This document shows, piece by piece, positions 8,578-18,189 of a DNA stretch of 64,000 bases; the stretch's first letter is position 1; the number at the start of each line of letters is the position of its first letter. Source of the stretch: JANWJE01 sp044326545 (GTDB lineage Bacteria > Chlamydiota > Chlamydiia > Chlamydiales > Parachlamydiaceae); contig JBIRBM010000003.1 in NCBI GenBank assembly GCA_044326545.1, forward strand, positions 124,001-188,000. Reading direction: 5' to 3'. A model generated the notes under the pieces. It ran no database searches. It was given only the letters and a program-made list of their open reading frames with translations, and was not told the origin of the DNA. A program made the position numbers and the translations under genes.

Positions 8578-10278
8578 GTGATCCAACTAACAACTTCAAG
8601 AATTAATCATTTTTTTTCTCCAAAGTTTTTTTTTCCATCTATCGATGAGAAATATGGAAAAATTGCAGCGATTGCTTTGTCTGTGATTTCTGCTATTGCC
8701 GTTGTCTATTACATGTGTCGAAAGTATGCCAAAGAAAAAAAGATAACAAACCCCTCCCCTCAACTTCCCCCCCTCTCTTCAAAAGACCGGCAGCTCCCTC
8801 ATTTTTTGGTTAATCAAAAGAACAACAATCCCTCCTCTCACACCGCCCCTCAACCTACTCAGAATAGTGATAGCTCACATTTTACAGATGCAACTCTCGC
8901 ACGAAAACTCCAACGCCAGATTAGTTCTGACGAAGAAAATGAGGGGGTGAATTCCGATGATCAGAGTCTTTTTCCTTTCGGATCAGATTTTCATGATTTT
9001 GGTACTGTTAGTCCACCTCAAACTCATCTCAAAACATTACATGCAAATAATCAGGCCTGCACCTTTTCTGAGATTGAAGATCTCTGTGGAAAAATTGCAG
9101 AACATTCATTTTCCAATCGATCCTTCTCTGCCACAGAATCAATAAAACAGATTGAGCCGCAGATCAAACAAGAAATCGAGAATACCCTACATGAAATCGT
9201 CAAAGAATTTGAACAGCGCTTCCGGATTTCTCATAAACTGATATATGGTTCTGAGGTTCCTGCATATTATGCAAATGATTCAACGGGGAACACCCCTGAT
9301 CAGCGAAAATACCTCAGTTTAGCAGGGATACGCAATCTTTTAATGGTTGGCCCCTCTATCATTGATGATTTTCGCGATACTCAATACCTTGGCGGTGAGC
9401 ATCACTATCAAGAGAAGAAAGGGTTAAAAGCATTCAAGTTTTATACCGGAAACACAGTTGACTTAGACACCAAAATTGAGGCTAAAAATGATCGTGAAGC
9501 ACTTCAAATTGCAGAAACAATGGTGGTCAAGTTTGGAGAAAAATGTGGAGTGAGACCACTCTTGAACAAACTGACAGCTTCTGCAGTTTCACAAGCACTT
9601 CCTAAGCGCAAACTCCATCTTCCACCATCTCATGAACCCATTCATAATGCGGGAGGAAGCCATACTGATCGGTCAAATCATGGAATATGGAAGCGAACAT
9701 TCCGAAATGAAACAGAGTACTACGTGAATATCCCCAATCACGACATCGTTCTTTTAGCAACATTAAGACTTCCTTACATGCTTGCAGAGCTCGCTTACAT
9801 GACAAAACACTATAAAAACGGATCTCTTCTAAATGAATTCTACACACAGTTATTTAATAAAGGGATCTCTGATAAATGTTTCAATGATAAAGCCCGAACA
9901 TTTTTAGACTTTTATCACACATGGAAAGCTAAATTAAATGAGATCCCTTCTCCTGAAGAAGAAGCTCGACACAAACTTGCAACAGGAGGATTCGGACAAT
10001 CATTGAAAGAGCTGGACGCTCATGATGTCATCGCAAATGCATACGATCAAGGGAAACTGAGTGAACTTCTTTCAAATTACAACATGACGAGTCAAGACGG
10101 TCTTTGCGAAAAGGAGTGGATCACAAAAAATAAACCCCAGATCGTCCAATTACTCAACACTCTCTCATTATGGGAAAAGGTCCTTTATAGAACGGAGGCT
10201 GGAAAAGATTATTTCCTCCTTAATGAGAGCACGTTAACCACATTTTTACCCTCTTATTACAAAGCGATGGTTTGGTAA
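8578..10278 (+). CDS. Hypothetical protein with N-terminal membrane anchor (566 aa)
   Basis: I do not recognise it. The frame opens with GTG, preceded by AAGG about 12 bases upstream; no in-frame ATG gives a better start without losing the membrane segment. One hydrophobic helix spans about residues 29-47 (IAAIALSVISAIAVVYYMC) and is followed by a basic stretch. A low-complexity linker rich in Pro, Ser and Asn comes next (residues about 58-110), then a mainly helical soluble domain of roughly 400 residues. That domain contains GGSHTDRSNHGIWKR and several aromatic-rich helices. The layout, a single anchor plus a disordered linker plus a large domain, resembles chlamydial lineage-specific membrane proteins. 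It ends just before a bidirectional terminator. Effector function is speculation. Confidence 0.72.
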   Translation: MIQLTTSRINHFFSPKFFFPSIDEKYGKIAAIALSVISAIAVVYYMCRKYAKEKKITNPSPQLPPLSSKDRQLPHFLVNQKNNNPSSHTAPQPTQNSDSSHFTDATLARKLQRQISSDEENEGVNSDDQSLFPFGSDFHDFGTVSPPQTHLKTLHANNQACTFSEIEDLCGKIAEHSFSNRSFSATESIKQIEPQIKQEIENTLHEIVKEFEQRFRISHKLIYGSEVPAYYANDSTGNTPDQRKYLSLAGIRNLLMVGPSIIDDFRDTQYLGGEHHYQEKKGLKAFKFYTGNTVDLDTKIEAKNDREALQIAETMVVKFGEKCGVRPLLNKLTASAVSQALPKRKLHLPPSHEPIHNAGGSHTDRSNHGIWKRTFRNETEYYVNIPNHDIVLLATLRLPYMLAELAYMTKHYKNGSLLNEFYTQLFNKGISDKCFNDKARTFLDFYHTWKAKLNEIPSPEEEARHKLATGGFGQSLKELDAHDVIANAYDQGKLSELLSNYNMTSQDGLCEKEWITKNKPQIVQLLNTLSLWEKVLYRTEAGKDYFLLNESTLTTFLPSYYKAMVW

Positions 10279-10317
10279 AGGGGATCCCTCTCTCTTTAAG
10301 CCGAAAGGGAAAAAACG

Positions 10318-10343
10318 AAAGCCTCGCGCTTGCGAGGCTTTTT
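10318..10343. terminator. Bidirectional intrinsic terminator
   Basis: GCCTCGC (10321-10327) pairs with GCGAGGC (10332-10338) around a four-base loop, flanked by AAA on the left and TTTTT on the right. It sits between the end of the plus-strand gene at 10278 and the converging minus-strand secG end at 10425, so it can serve both. Confidence 0.88.
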
Positions 10344-10424
10344 CGGAAACGAAATTGAAACATTAAGCCTGAATAAGGGATTGTCAAACAATAGGTTGCA
10401 CGACTTTCAACTCCTAAGTATCCC

Positions 10425-10715
10425 TTAAGATTCGATGTGTTCCATTGTAAAAGCAGGAGCGGTGGTCTTAGAACTTCCCATTGCTGTTGTCCAAAGAGAT
10501 AAAAGGATGCAAGCGACGAGAAAAATCAACGCCAACCATGCGGTAAATCGTTTGAGAACGTCAGCTGTTGAAGTCCCAAATAAAGATTCACTCGCCTCGC
10601 CGCCAAAAGAAGCGCCTAAACCAGAACTTTTACTCTCTTGCATAAGAATAACTGCACAAAGCAGAACGCAAAGAATCATAAAAAGAGCAATCGTAAAAAA
10701 GTAAAGAAATGTCAT
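10425..10715 (-). CDS. secG: Preprotein translocase subunit SecG
   Basis: Small inner-membrane subunit that assists SecYEG-dependent protein export. The 96-residue protein has two hydrophobic helices (about residues 3-22 and 60-76). Between them is the family loop MQESKSSGLGASFGG with the following SESLFGTSTADVLKRFT, which is the conserved SecG signature. It begins 12 bases after the end of tpiA on the same strand, so the two are probably cotranscribed. The C-terminal tail is short and polar. Confidence 0.93.
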   Translation of the reverse strand: MTFLYFFTIALFMILCVLLCAVILMQESKSSGLGASFGGEASESLFGTSTADVLKRFTAWLALIFLVACILLSLWTTAMGSSKTTAPAFTMEHIES

Positions 10716-10726
10716 AGAGTGTTAAC

Positions 10727-11506
10727 CTATTCTAATTGAATTTTGGAATATCTATCATTAACGATTTGAAGAAAAGATTCAAGAGAAAGTGATGCTCCAC
10801 CAATTAAGAGTCCATCAATATCTGGCTGAGCAAGTAGAGAATGAGCATTCAATGGATTCACCGAGCCGCCATATTGGATCACAACTCTCTTTGCAAAGTC
10901 TTCTGATACACGATTCGATAAGAATTCTCGAATCAACACATGAACCTCTTGAACGATCTGAGGCGTTGCGCTCTCGCCGTTTCCAATGGCCCAGACAGGT
11001 TCATAGGCGATAATAAGATTGGTTAATTCTTCCTCTTGAAATTCTTTTAATCCCTCCGTCAGTTGTTTTTCAATGACGGCGGCTGTCTCATTGCGCTCAT
11101 ACTCATCAAGAGTTTCTCCCACACAAAGAATTGGCTGCAATCCGACTTCAACAGCCTTTTTCAATTTTCTATGAATAAAGGCATCATTCTCAGCATAGAG
11201 ATGGCGCCTTTCTGAGTGGCCAAGCAATACAAATTGAGCTCCGGCCTCCTTAAGCATCATTCCCGCAATTTCACCGGTAAAAGCCCCTTCAGACGCATCA
11301 TTCATATTCTGAGCTCCGATCATAAAAAGGGGGTGATCTATCTCTTTTGAAAGAGGATAGATCTGAGTATAAGGAACTGCCAATCCAACCTGAAGATCTT
11401 CTCGGGGTTCATATAATGCAATCAACTGCTGAACAAACTCAAGAGCTTCTTCAATCGTCTTATGCATTTTCCAATTGCCTATTATCACACAGGGTCGATT
11501 GAACAT
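10727..11506 (-). CDS. tpiA: Triosephosphate isomerase
   Basis: Interconverts dihydroxyacetone phosphate and glyceraldehyde 3-phosphate in glycolysis. The TIM-barrel signatures are all present: GNWKMHKT with the active-site Asn and Lys, LGHSERR with the catalytic His, AYEPVWAIGNGESATP with the catalytic Glu and the flexible lid, and YGGSVNP plus LLIGGASL for phosphate binding. Length (259 residues) is typical. AAAGGACC precedes the ATG. It is first in a two-gene unit with secG. Confidence 0.97.
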   Translation of the reverse strand: MFNRPCVIIGNWKMHKTIEEALEFVQQLIALYEPREDLQVGLAVPYTQIYPLSKEIDHPLFMIGAQNMNDASEGAFTGEIAGMMLKEAGAQFVLLGHSERRHLYAENDAFIHRKLKKAVEVGLQPILCVGETLDEYERNETAAVIEKQLTEGLKEFQEEELTNLIIAYEPVWAIGNGESATPQIVQEVHVLIREFLSNRVSEDFAKRVVIQYGGSVNPLNAHSLLAQPDIDGLLIGGASLSLESFLQIVNDRYSKIQLE

Positions 11507-11702
11507 AGAGGTCCTTTTTGGTAATAAATCAGAGCGAAAAAGAGAGAATAATAGACCTTGGGTCGAAATTCAAGCCTTTTTTATAGAGTCTTAACATCTC
11601 TCTTCATTGAATTGAAAAAGAGTTGCAAAATCCTCTTGTGTTTCGTATTTTCTCCTCTTTGCAAATATCCCAACAATCCGTTCTAAAGATAAGGCGGCCA
11701 AT

Positions 11703-13583
11703 ATGTGGAATGATCCAAAATTTTTATGGCTTCTCATGGCCACTTTTTTAGTGACGACTCTTGAGATCTTGTCATTAGGAGGGGTAAGGCTCCCTCCATT
11801 CATTGAGCTTCCTCTGTTTCTTACTTTCATTTTATTGATTGGACATGAGACTTTGCGGCATGGGGTCATAGCTCTTGCAACGCTTAATTTCAAAAACATA
11901 AATGCCCTCATGGTGATAGCGGTTATTGGAGCTTGGTCTCTTGGCCAATATGCCGAAGCAACTGTTGTGATTGTCCTTTATACATTGGCAGAAAAACTAG
12001 AAGATATCGGAATTGAGCGAAGTCAATCCGCTTTAAGTGGATTATTAGAAAAAATGCCAAAATTTGTCAGTCTAAAGGATCAATCTCAACCGATTGCGGT
12101 AGAAAAAGTGAAGGTTGGAGACATCGTGTTGATCAAACCGGGAGAGATGATTGCTTTGGATGGAGTGGTAACATCAGGCATTTCGTTTATTGATGAATCA
12201 TCTATTACAGGAGAACCCATCCCTCAGGAAAAATTTCTTGGAGATATCGTCTATGCAGGAACATTCAATCGACAAGGGTATCTTGAGATTAAAACGTTAA
12301 AAACTGCAGAGAATACAACGTTTGCAAAAATCAAAAAACTGACCTTTGAGGCCATCGAAGTCCAAGCGCCAACCCAAAGATTTATCGAAAACTTTTCTAA
12401 AATTTATACCCCCACCGTTATCCTCCTTGCGTTTCTATTGCTATTTATTCCAACAGTTATTTTTGAAAACCCTTTCGATCCATGGCTAGCACGCGCTCTT
12501 TCGCTGATTGTCATTGCCTGTCCATGCGCACTTGTGATCTCTACCCCCATCTCTATTTACTCAGCGATTGGAAATGCTTCAAAACACGGAGCTCTCATTA
12601 AAGGAGGAAAATTCCTTGAAACGATTGGACAAATCCAAGCGATTGCTTTAGACAAAACACGAACATTAACGCTGGGAAAACCCATTGTCAGCGAGGTGAT
12701 TGCATATGGAGAGAATTCAAGACAGCAGGTCTTAGAGTGTGCTGCCGGAATAGAAATTTTTTCCGAGCATCCCCTAGCACAAAGCATTGTTGATGCAGCA
12801 AAAAAAGAAAATTTATCTTTTCATCAAGTGGAAAATTTTAAAAGCTTTACAGGAAAAGGGGCTAAAGCCGATTGCTTAGTCTGTACGGAAAAACATCATT
12901 GTTTAGGTAAACTCCCTTTTATTTTAGAAGAGCATGCCGTTCCACAACAAGTGATCGACGACATCGAAAAATTATTGAAAAAAGGAAAGACTGCCATCGT
13001 GATTGCAACCCACCAAGAGGTCGAAGGGGTCATTGCTTTAACTGATGAGATTCGTCCGGAAAGCCGCGGATTAATCGAAGAATTAAAAAAACTCAATATT
13101 ACCCCCATCATGCTGACGGGTGACCATCATTTACCGGCAATGGAAGTTGCCAAACAACTTGGAATTGATCGAGTGAAATCAGAGCTTCTACCAGAGGATA
13201 AAGCAGACATGATCAAACAATTGCTCAACGAATATCAAATCGTCGCTATGGTAGGAGATGGCATAAATGACGCACCGGCTCTTGCCTTATCGAGCGTTGG
13301 AATCACAATAGATTCTTTGGGAAGCGACACCGCAATCGAGGCAGCTTCAATTGTCATCCTCAATGATCGAATCAATGTGATTCCCTTTATCATCAAATTG
13401 GGAAGACAAACAGTTCAAACGATTCGGTTTAATGTGGCACTTGCCATTTTGATCAAATTGATTTTTATTGTATTGGCATTACTCGGATTGAGTAACCTAG
13501 CCTTTGCGATTTTTGCAGATGTGGGGGTCACCTTAATTGTGATTTTGATTAGCATTCGCCTTTTAAACTCACCTTCTCGATAG
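11703..13583 (+). CDS. Zn/Cd-type P1B ATPase (ZntA/CadA-like) with atypical DKTRT loop
   Basis: A metal-exporting P-type ATPase of the inner membrane. It has transmembrane pairs, the actuator motif TGEP, the ion-site motif ACPCALVISTP, the hinge GDGINDAPALALS and the HP locus SEHPLA, and ends with two helices. The phosphorylation loop reads DKTRTLT (Asp at codon 12651-12653, residue 317), where the family has DKTGT. There is no N-terminal HMA domain, and the protein (626 residues) is short. The frame is open a further 87 bases upstream (to 11616) without a start codon, and its reading KDKAANMW hints at an eroded longer N-terminus. AAGG stands about eight bases before the chosen ATG. Whether the Gly-to-Arg change is tolerated is unknown. 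Confidence 0.88.
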   Translation: MWNDPKFLWLLMATFLVTTLEILSLGGVRLPPFIELPLFLTFILLIGHETLRHGVIALATLNFKNINALMVIAVIGAWSLGQYAEATVVIVLYTLAEKLEDIGIERSQSALSGLLEKMPKFVSLKDQSQPIAVEKVKVGDIVLIKPGEMIALDGVVTSGISFIDESSITGEPIPQEKFLGDIVYAGTFNRQGYLEIKTLKTAENTTFAKIKKLTFEAIEVQAPTQRFIENFSKIYTPTVILLAFLLLFIPTVIFENPFDPWLARALSLIVIACPCALVISTPISIYSAIGNASKHGALIKGGKFLETIGQIQAIALDKTRTLTLGKPIVSEVIAYGENSRQQVLECAAGIEIFSEHPLAQSIVDAAKKENLSFHQVENFKSFTGKGAKADCLVCTEKHHCLGKLPFILEEHAVPQQVIDDIEKLLKKGKTAIVIATHQEVEGVIALTDEIRPESRGLIEELKKLNITPIMLTGDHHLPAMEVAKQLGIDRVKSELLPEDKADMIKQLLNEYQIVAMVGDGINDAPALALSSVGITIDSLGSDTAIEAASIVILNDRINVIPFIIKLGRQTVQTIRFNVALAILIKLIFIVLALLGLSNLAFAIFADVGVTLIVILISIRLLNSPSR

Positions 13584-13648
13584 TATAACAACCTGTTCAT
13601 AGAGAAGACCAAGCGATTGGCCTCCTCTACTATCCAGGTCATCGAAAA

Positions 13649-16411
13649 TCAGGTGGAGGCTCCTCCGGGTGAAGTCGAGACCGAATTTGAGCCTGGAACA
13701 TCCATCTCTTTTGGGGGGGGCGGTGGCACCATAGAGGGCTCTTTCTTAAATAAATCGGTTGCTTTTTTAAGTCTAGCCCTCTTCTTCTCCATGTCCCAAT
13801 TTTTCTGGACAACAATTTCTTGAACGTCTTCACTATCGAGAGTCTCAAATTCCATGAGCATCTGAGTCATAAGTTCAACCTGATCGCGATATTCAAGGAT
13901 AATTTTAACTGCGCTTTCATGAGCATCATCTAAAAATTTACGTACTTCAGCATCTATGACTTTCGCTGTTTCATCGGAGTAGCCTTTTTCATGGTGATCG
14001 CTATAACCATACCCTCCTCCGCCACCTTCGGATCGCTCCTCGTACGCAACAGCCCCTAGCTTTTCACTCATTCCCCATTTGCACACCATACTTCTAGCCA
14101 ATTGAGTTGCCCGCTCAATATCTTGCTGCGCACCGCTAGAGACATCCTGAACAAAAATTTCTTCTGCAACACGCCCCCCCATCAAGACGGCGAGTTGATC
14201 GTGCAATTCGTTTTTCCAATAGCTGACACGGTTTTTCTTAGGCAAAAACATTGTAGCCCCAAGAGAGATCCCTCGGGGAATAATTGTCACTTTATCAATT
14301 GGATCCCCACTTTTCACGATGAGTCCAACAACTGCATGACCCGATTCATGATAAGCTGTTGTTCGCTTTTCATTTTCATCCATCTCTAAACTGCGGCGCT
14401 CTTTCCCATAGAGGACTTTATCTCGTGCCTCAATTGTTTCTTGAGACGTTACCGCCGTTCTTCCTCTACGAGCAGCCAATAAAGCCGCTTCATTCAGAAT
14501 ATTAGCTAAATCAGCGCCTGATGAACCAGGTGTGCTCCGAGCAATCGCCATTAAATCAACCGATGGATCCATCTTGATTTTTTTCGCATGAACTTTCAAG
14601 ATATCAAAACGTCCTTTAATATCGGGCAGTCCAATCACAACACGTCGATCAAAACGCCCTGGACGCAGGAGCGCTTTATCCAACACATCGGGCCGGTTAG
14701 TCGCTGCCATGAGGATCACGCCCTCATTCGTATCAAACCCATCCATTTCAACAAGCAACTGGTTAAGGGTCTGCTCTCTTTCATCATGCCCTCCTCCCAT
14801 TCCAACTCCACGGTGACGCCCAACCGCATCAATTTCATCCATAAAAATAATACAAGGAGCAGCTTTTTTCGCTTGATCAAACAAATCTCTAATACGGCTT
14901 GCACCAACGCCGACAAACATTTCAACAAAATCAGAACCCGAAATTGAGAAAAAAGGTCTATCCGCTTCGCCTGCAACAGCCTTGGCTATCAAAGTTTTTC
15001 CTGTCCCAGGCGGACCAATACAAAGAACGCCTTTTGGAATTCGTCCACCCAAAGAGGTGAATTTTTGAGGGCTCTTTAAAAATTCGACAATTTCTTGAAG
15101 CTCTTCTAGCGCTTCATCTACTCCAGCAACGTCTTTAAACGTGATCTTATTATCGGCCTTATTAAGTAAGCGGGCGGGAGACTTTCCAAAATTCATGGCT
15201 GTATTGCCCATCCCCTTCATTTGTCTTGCGAAGATAAGATAGAGAACCAAAATCACCAGAAGAACGGGCATTAAGGTGAAGAGGTAGCTAAAATAGTTAG
15301 GTGTTGGTTCTTCACTTTTAAATGATTTTTCTAACACAGTATTCAAGGGTTGATCCGGAGCTCTAAAAATCCCTCCTCGATTATTGGAAAAATTGGTCCA
15401 CTCTTCTTTTGCTTTAGAAAACCACTGACCATATATCTCAGGATCTTGCTTTTCTAGAGCTTTTGTTGAAAGTTCTTGGCCATTATAATACCAAATCACA
15501 CTCGCGACAGATTGACGAGCTTTGTCTAGTTGAATTTGATTGTCTTCTAAACGGGTGTTAATCTGGCTATTTTGATCGAGCGCTTCTTTGTAACTGCGTA
15601 CAGTGCGAAGCTTACTGAGACGAAGATGATCTTCTTCTTGATTGAGTTCATTGATAGCAGATTGGATTGATTCCAGGGCTTTACCATAAATGACCAGTAA
15701 TTGAGACGGTGACTGCCGATCACTGTTTGCATCTGCAACCTCTTTATCGACATCTTTGAGTGTTTGCTTGATTGTTTCAGAGCCAATTCCCAAAGCCGGC
15801 GATCGAAGATTTCTTAAAAGATCGCTGATTCCATTCCCCACATTTTTCAATATAGAGGCAGAAGAATCTTTTTCTGCTTGTGCGTATTCCTTTTGAAGGG
15901 AAACTAAATTTTCATCATTTCCTTCAGGAAGCGTTTTAATCACAACACTATTATCTTCATCGGGAGTGTTATAAAAATCATCAACGACAACATAGCCCCC
16001 TTTAGGGAATCCAATTGCACTAATCTGAAGAAAAAGAGTGGATGAATCAATAATTTTAGACTTAAGGTTTTTTAATTCGCTCTTAATATGCGCTTGATCC
16101 GCTTTAAGTTCATGATTTGAGTTGAGCAGTTCAAGATATTTATAGCGCGTTTTACTCTCCTCGCTCTGGCGATCTCTAAACTTTCCGCTAAATGTCACGA
16201 GATTATCGTTTAAGGCAATTTTTCGACTTTCTTCCGGTTGCAAAAGTTGTAAATTGACAAGGTGTTCAAGTTGATAGCTAAATGAGACCTTTGCAAATTT
16301 AGTGTCGATAAAATTTTGCACCATAAGGGCAAATAAAAAAGCGGCCATAAGGAACCAAACAAAACTGTTCGACATCCCTTTCTTAAAATCTTGTTTGTTG
16401 TCGTCTGCCAT
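13649..16411 (-). CDS. ftsH: ATP-dependent zinc metalloprotease FtsH, long chlamydial form (920 aa)
   Basis: A membrane-bound AAA+ protease that degrades misfolded and regulatory membrane proteins. The first transmembrane helix (about residues 15-32) is followed by an unusually large periplasmic domain of about 345 residues with coiled-coil stretches. A second helix (YLFTLMPVLLVILVLYLIFA) leads into the AAA domain, with Walker A GPPGTGKT near 467, Walker B IIFMDEIDAVG and the SRH ending RPGRFDRR. The protease domain has the zinc motif HESGH near 689. The C-terminus ends in a Pro-rich tail. The usual bacterial length is near 640; about 900 residues is the length known for chlamydial FtsH. AGGA precedes the ATG. 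Confidence 0.97.
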   Translation of the reverse strand: MADDNKQDFKKGMSNSFVWFLMAAFLFALMVQNFIDTKFAKVSFSYQLEHLVNLQLLQPEESRKIALNDNLVTFSGKFRDRQSEESKTRYKYLELLNSNHELKADQAHIKSELKNLKSKIIDSSTLFLQISAIGFPKGGYVVVDDFYNTPDEDNSVVIKTLPEGNDENLVSLQKEYAQAEKDSSASILKNVGNGISDLLRNLRSPALGIGSETIKQTLKDVDKEVADANSDRQSPSQLLVIYGKALESIQSAINELNQEEDHLRLSKLRTVRSYKEALDQNSQINTRLEDNQIQLDKARQSVASVIWYYNGQELSTKALEKQDPEIYGQWFSKAKEEWTNFSNNRGGIFRAPDQPLNTVLEKSFKSEEPTPNYFSYLFTLMPVLLVILVLYLIFARQMKGMGNTAMNFGKSPARLLNKADNKITFKDVAGVDEALEELQEIVEFLKSPQKFTSLGGRIPKGVLCIGPPGTGKTLIAKAVAGEADRPFFSISGSDFVEMFVGVGASRIRDLFDQAKKAAPCIIFMDEIDAVGRHRGVGMGGGHDEREQTLNQLLVEMDGFDTNEGVILMAATNRPDVLDKALLRPGRFDRRVVIGLPDIKGRFDILKVHAKKIKMDPSVDLMAIARSTPGSSGADLANILNEAALLAARRGRTAVTSQETIEARDKVLYGKERRSLEMDENEKRTTAYHESGHAVVGLIVKSGDPIDKVTIIPRGISLGATMFLPKKNRVSYWKNELHDQLAVLMGGRVAEEIFVQDVSSGAQQDIERATQLARSMVCKWGMSEKLGAVAYEERSEGGGGGYGYSDHHEKGYSDETAKVIDAEVRKFLDDAHESAVKIILEYRDQVELMTQMLMEFETLDSEDVQEIVVQKNWDMEKKRARLKKATDLFKKEPSMVPPPPPKEMDVPGSNSVSTSPGGAST

Positions 16412-16844
16412 ATATTCCTAAAATCCGATTTAACAAATCCTTAAAGCTTTCTTTTTCATCAAAGGATGTCTAAAAAATGCGATCGGCTCATTTGTGTGCT
16501 AAAATTGTCTAGAAAGACGCAAAATTTTTTCGCAAATTGACTTCGTATTGCGGAAATTTTTTGCACCTTTCTAGACAATTGATAGCAGCAAATCAGCTTG
16601 GATCATATGATGTAGACACCCTTTCCAGCCTTTACAAAAAGAGTGGCCGCAATCTACCTATTTGCAGCAAAAATTAGCGCGCAAATCAGCAGCCAAGGGG
16701 TTCTGGTAAAGGTTTTAAAATCTCTCATCATGTCTTAAAATGATTCTGAAGAGACATTCTAACATTGATGCGTCAGTTTAACACAGAGAGTATTCCTCTT
16801 CAACTATTACTCTCTGACAGATAGTGAACCGTCATCATTTCACC
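16412..16844. other. 433-base intergenic region with a large imperfect hairpin
   Basis: No credible gene is seen. Its main content is an inverted repeat: AATTGTCTAGAAAG (16503-16516) is perfectly complementary to 16567-16580. The 50 bases between contain a second near-match pair (GCAAAATTTTTTCGCAA and TGCGGAAATTTTTTGC). The ftsH promoter should lie in the right-hand part relative to its start at 16411, but no clear -35/-10 pair can be assigned. Confidence 0.7.
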
Positions 16845-18188
16845 TCAATCTTGCAATATATACATCAATTCGATCTTTAAGCACAACTCTCCCTCGTTGA
16901 TTGAAAAAAAAGACTTTCCGGTTAAAAATTCGTGATAAATCTCATCCCCTTGCCAAATAAGAGGAAAATAAGGATAAAGGAAAGCGGGAGTCTTAGCTTC
17001 ATTCCACCATTTTTTTAGCGGGGCATTTTTTAAATCTCGTCTAAACCCTATTGTATAATCCCCTATTGGTAAATATCCCTTCAAGTGGCCTAACCACCCA
17101 TTTCTCCAATTTGTCCCCACTTCTTGAGATTGTTTGATCTCTTGTTTCATTGTAAAGACCCAATTTCCAAGAGTCCCTTTTGCGTATTTCAATGCAAGAG
17201 GTTCTATTTCAAAGGGAACAAAAGAAGGGGGTAAAATAAAAATGACTTTGCGATCAATATAAAGGCGATGAAAACCTGTCAAAAAAAGCTGATTAGCCCG
17301 ACCTAACTGCAAGGCTAACGCTCCTTGTTCAATCACTTCACGAGAAAGAAAAAATCCCTCCCGATCACAAAGCAAGCGTAACAGCTGTTTAATTTCAACG
17401 AGGCTATGCGGCAACTGCTTTTTCAAATCAAGCATTAATCCAAAAGGTCCTCGAATAGATAGGTCAATCAATGGATTGAGACGCTCCTCAAAAAAGCTGA
17501 TTAATTCTTCAGCTTCCTGACTAATCTTGATGAGGCTTTTTTGAATCTCTTTTCCAAATTCTTGATTCAAACGGGGAAAAATCGTCTCTCGGAGCCGAGC
17601 TCTTAAATATTTTGTCTCATAATTAGTGGGATCGGCGAAAAAATGGATTCCCCTCTTATTTAACGCCTGCTTAATCTCATTTTTTCTCATGGTGAGGAGC
17701 GGCCGCAAAATGCGAGCTCCTTTAATCAACCGTTCACTCTTAATGGGCGCCCACCTTGACCAGTGGGCTCCCTCAAATAATCTTTTAAAAACAGTTTCTG
17801 CCAGATCGTCTTGATGATGCCCTGTCAGTAAAGCTTGAAATTCCAGTTGATTCATAAGGTGGAAAAAAAAACGATATCTTTCTTCACGGGAGGCAGCTTC
17901 TAGATTTCCTTTCAATAACAAAGGATTTAAAATTTTTAAATGGAAAGGGACGTCATGCTGACATGCAAGTTCCTCTAAACATTTTGCTTCCTCTTGACTC
18001 TCTTGCCTCCACCCGTGATCAACATGGGCAACATGAAATAAAACACCATGATCTTGACGCAATTCAAGCAAGGCATAAAATAAAAATAGAGAATCTGACC
18101 CTCCCGACAAGGCTAACAAGAATGGAGAGGAAGAGGAGATATGTTTAAGTAAAAAATCTTTAACGGAAGAAAAAGGAGGGAGCATCAT
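16845..18188 (-). CDS. tilS: tRNA(Ile)-lysidine synthase
   Basis: Converts C34 of tRNA-Ile(CAU) to lysidine so that it reads AUA codons; it is essential in most bacteria. The N-terminal PP-loop ATPase motif LALSGGSDSLFLFYAL lies near residues 24-39. It is followed by VAHVDHGWRQES and LLTGHHQDDLAETV, both diagnostic. The C-terminal half fits the TilS substrate-binding domains. The frame is open further upstream (to 18230), but the start at 18188 gives MMLPPFSSVKDFLLKH. That start follows the stop codon of the upstream GYF-domain gene by one base, implying translational coupling. The same order tilS-ftsH is known from Chlamydia. Confidence 0.95.
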   Translation of the reverse strand: MMLPPFSSVKDFLLKHISSSSPFLLALSGGSDSLFLFYALLELRQDHGVLFHVAHVDHGWRQESQEEAKCLEELACQHDVPFHLKILNPLLLKGNLEAASREERYRFFFHLMNQLEFQALLTGHHQDDLAETVFKRLFEGAHWSRWAPIKSERLIKGARILRPLLTMRKNEIKQALNKRGIHFFADPTNYETKYLRARLRETIFPRLNQEFGKEIQKSLIKISQEAEELISFFEERLNPLIDLSIRGPFGLMLDLKKQLPHSLVEIKQLLRLLCDREGFFLSREVIEQGALALQLGRANQLFLTGFHRLYIDRKVIFILPPSFVPFEIEPLALKYAKGTLGNWVFTMKQEIKQSQEVGTNWRNGWLGHLKGYLPIGDYTIGFRRDLKNAPLKKWWNEAKTPAFLYPYFPLIWQGDEIYHEFLTGKSFFSINEGELCLKIELMYILQD

Positions 18189-18189
18189 T

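Noticed and set aside
10435..10704. 89-residue plus-strand frame over secG
   Set aside because: It mirrors secG exactly and lacks its own start signals.
11591..11911. 106-residue minus-strand frame
   Set aside because: It lies antisense to the start of the ZntA-like gene, has no motif, and its codon pattern follows the other strand.
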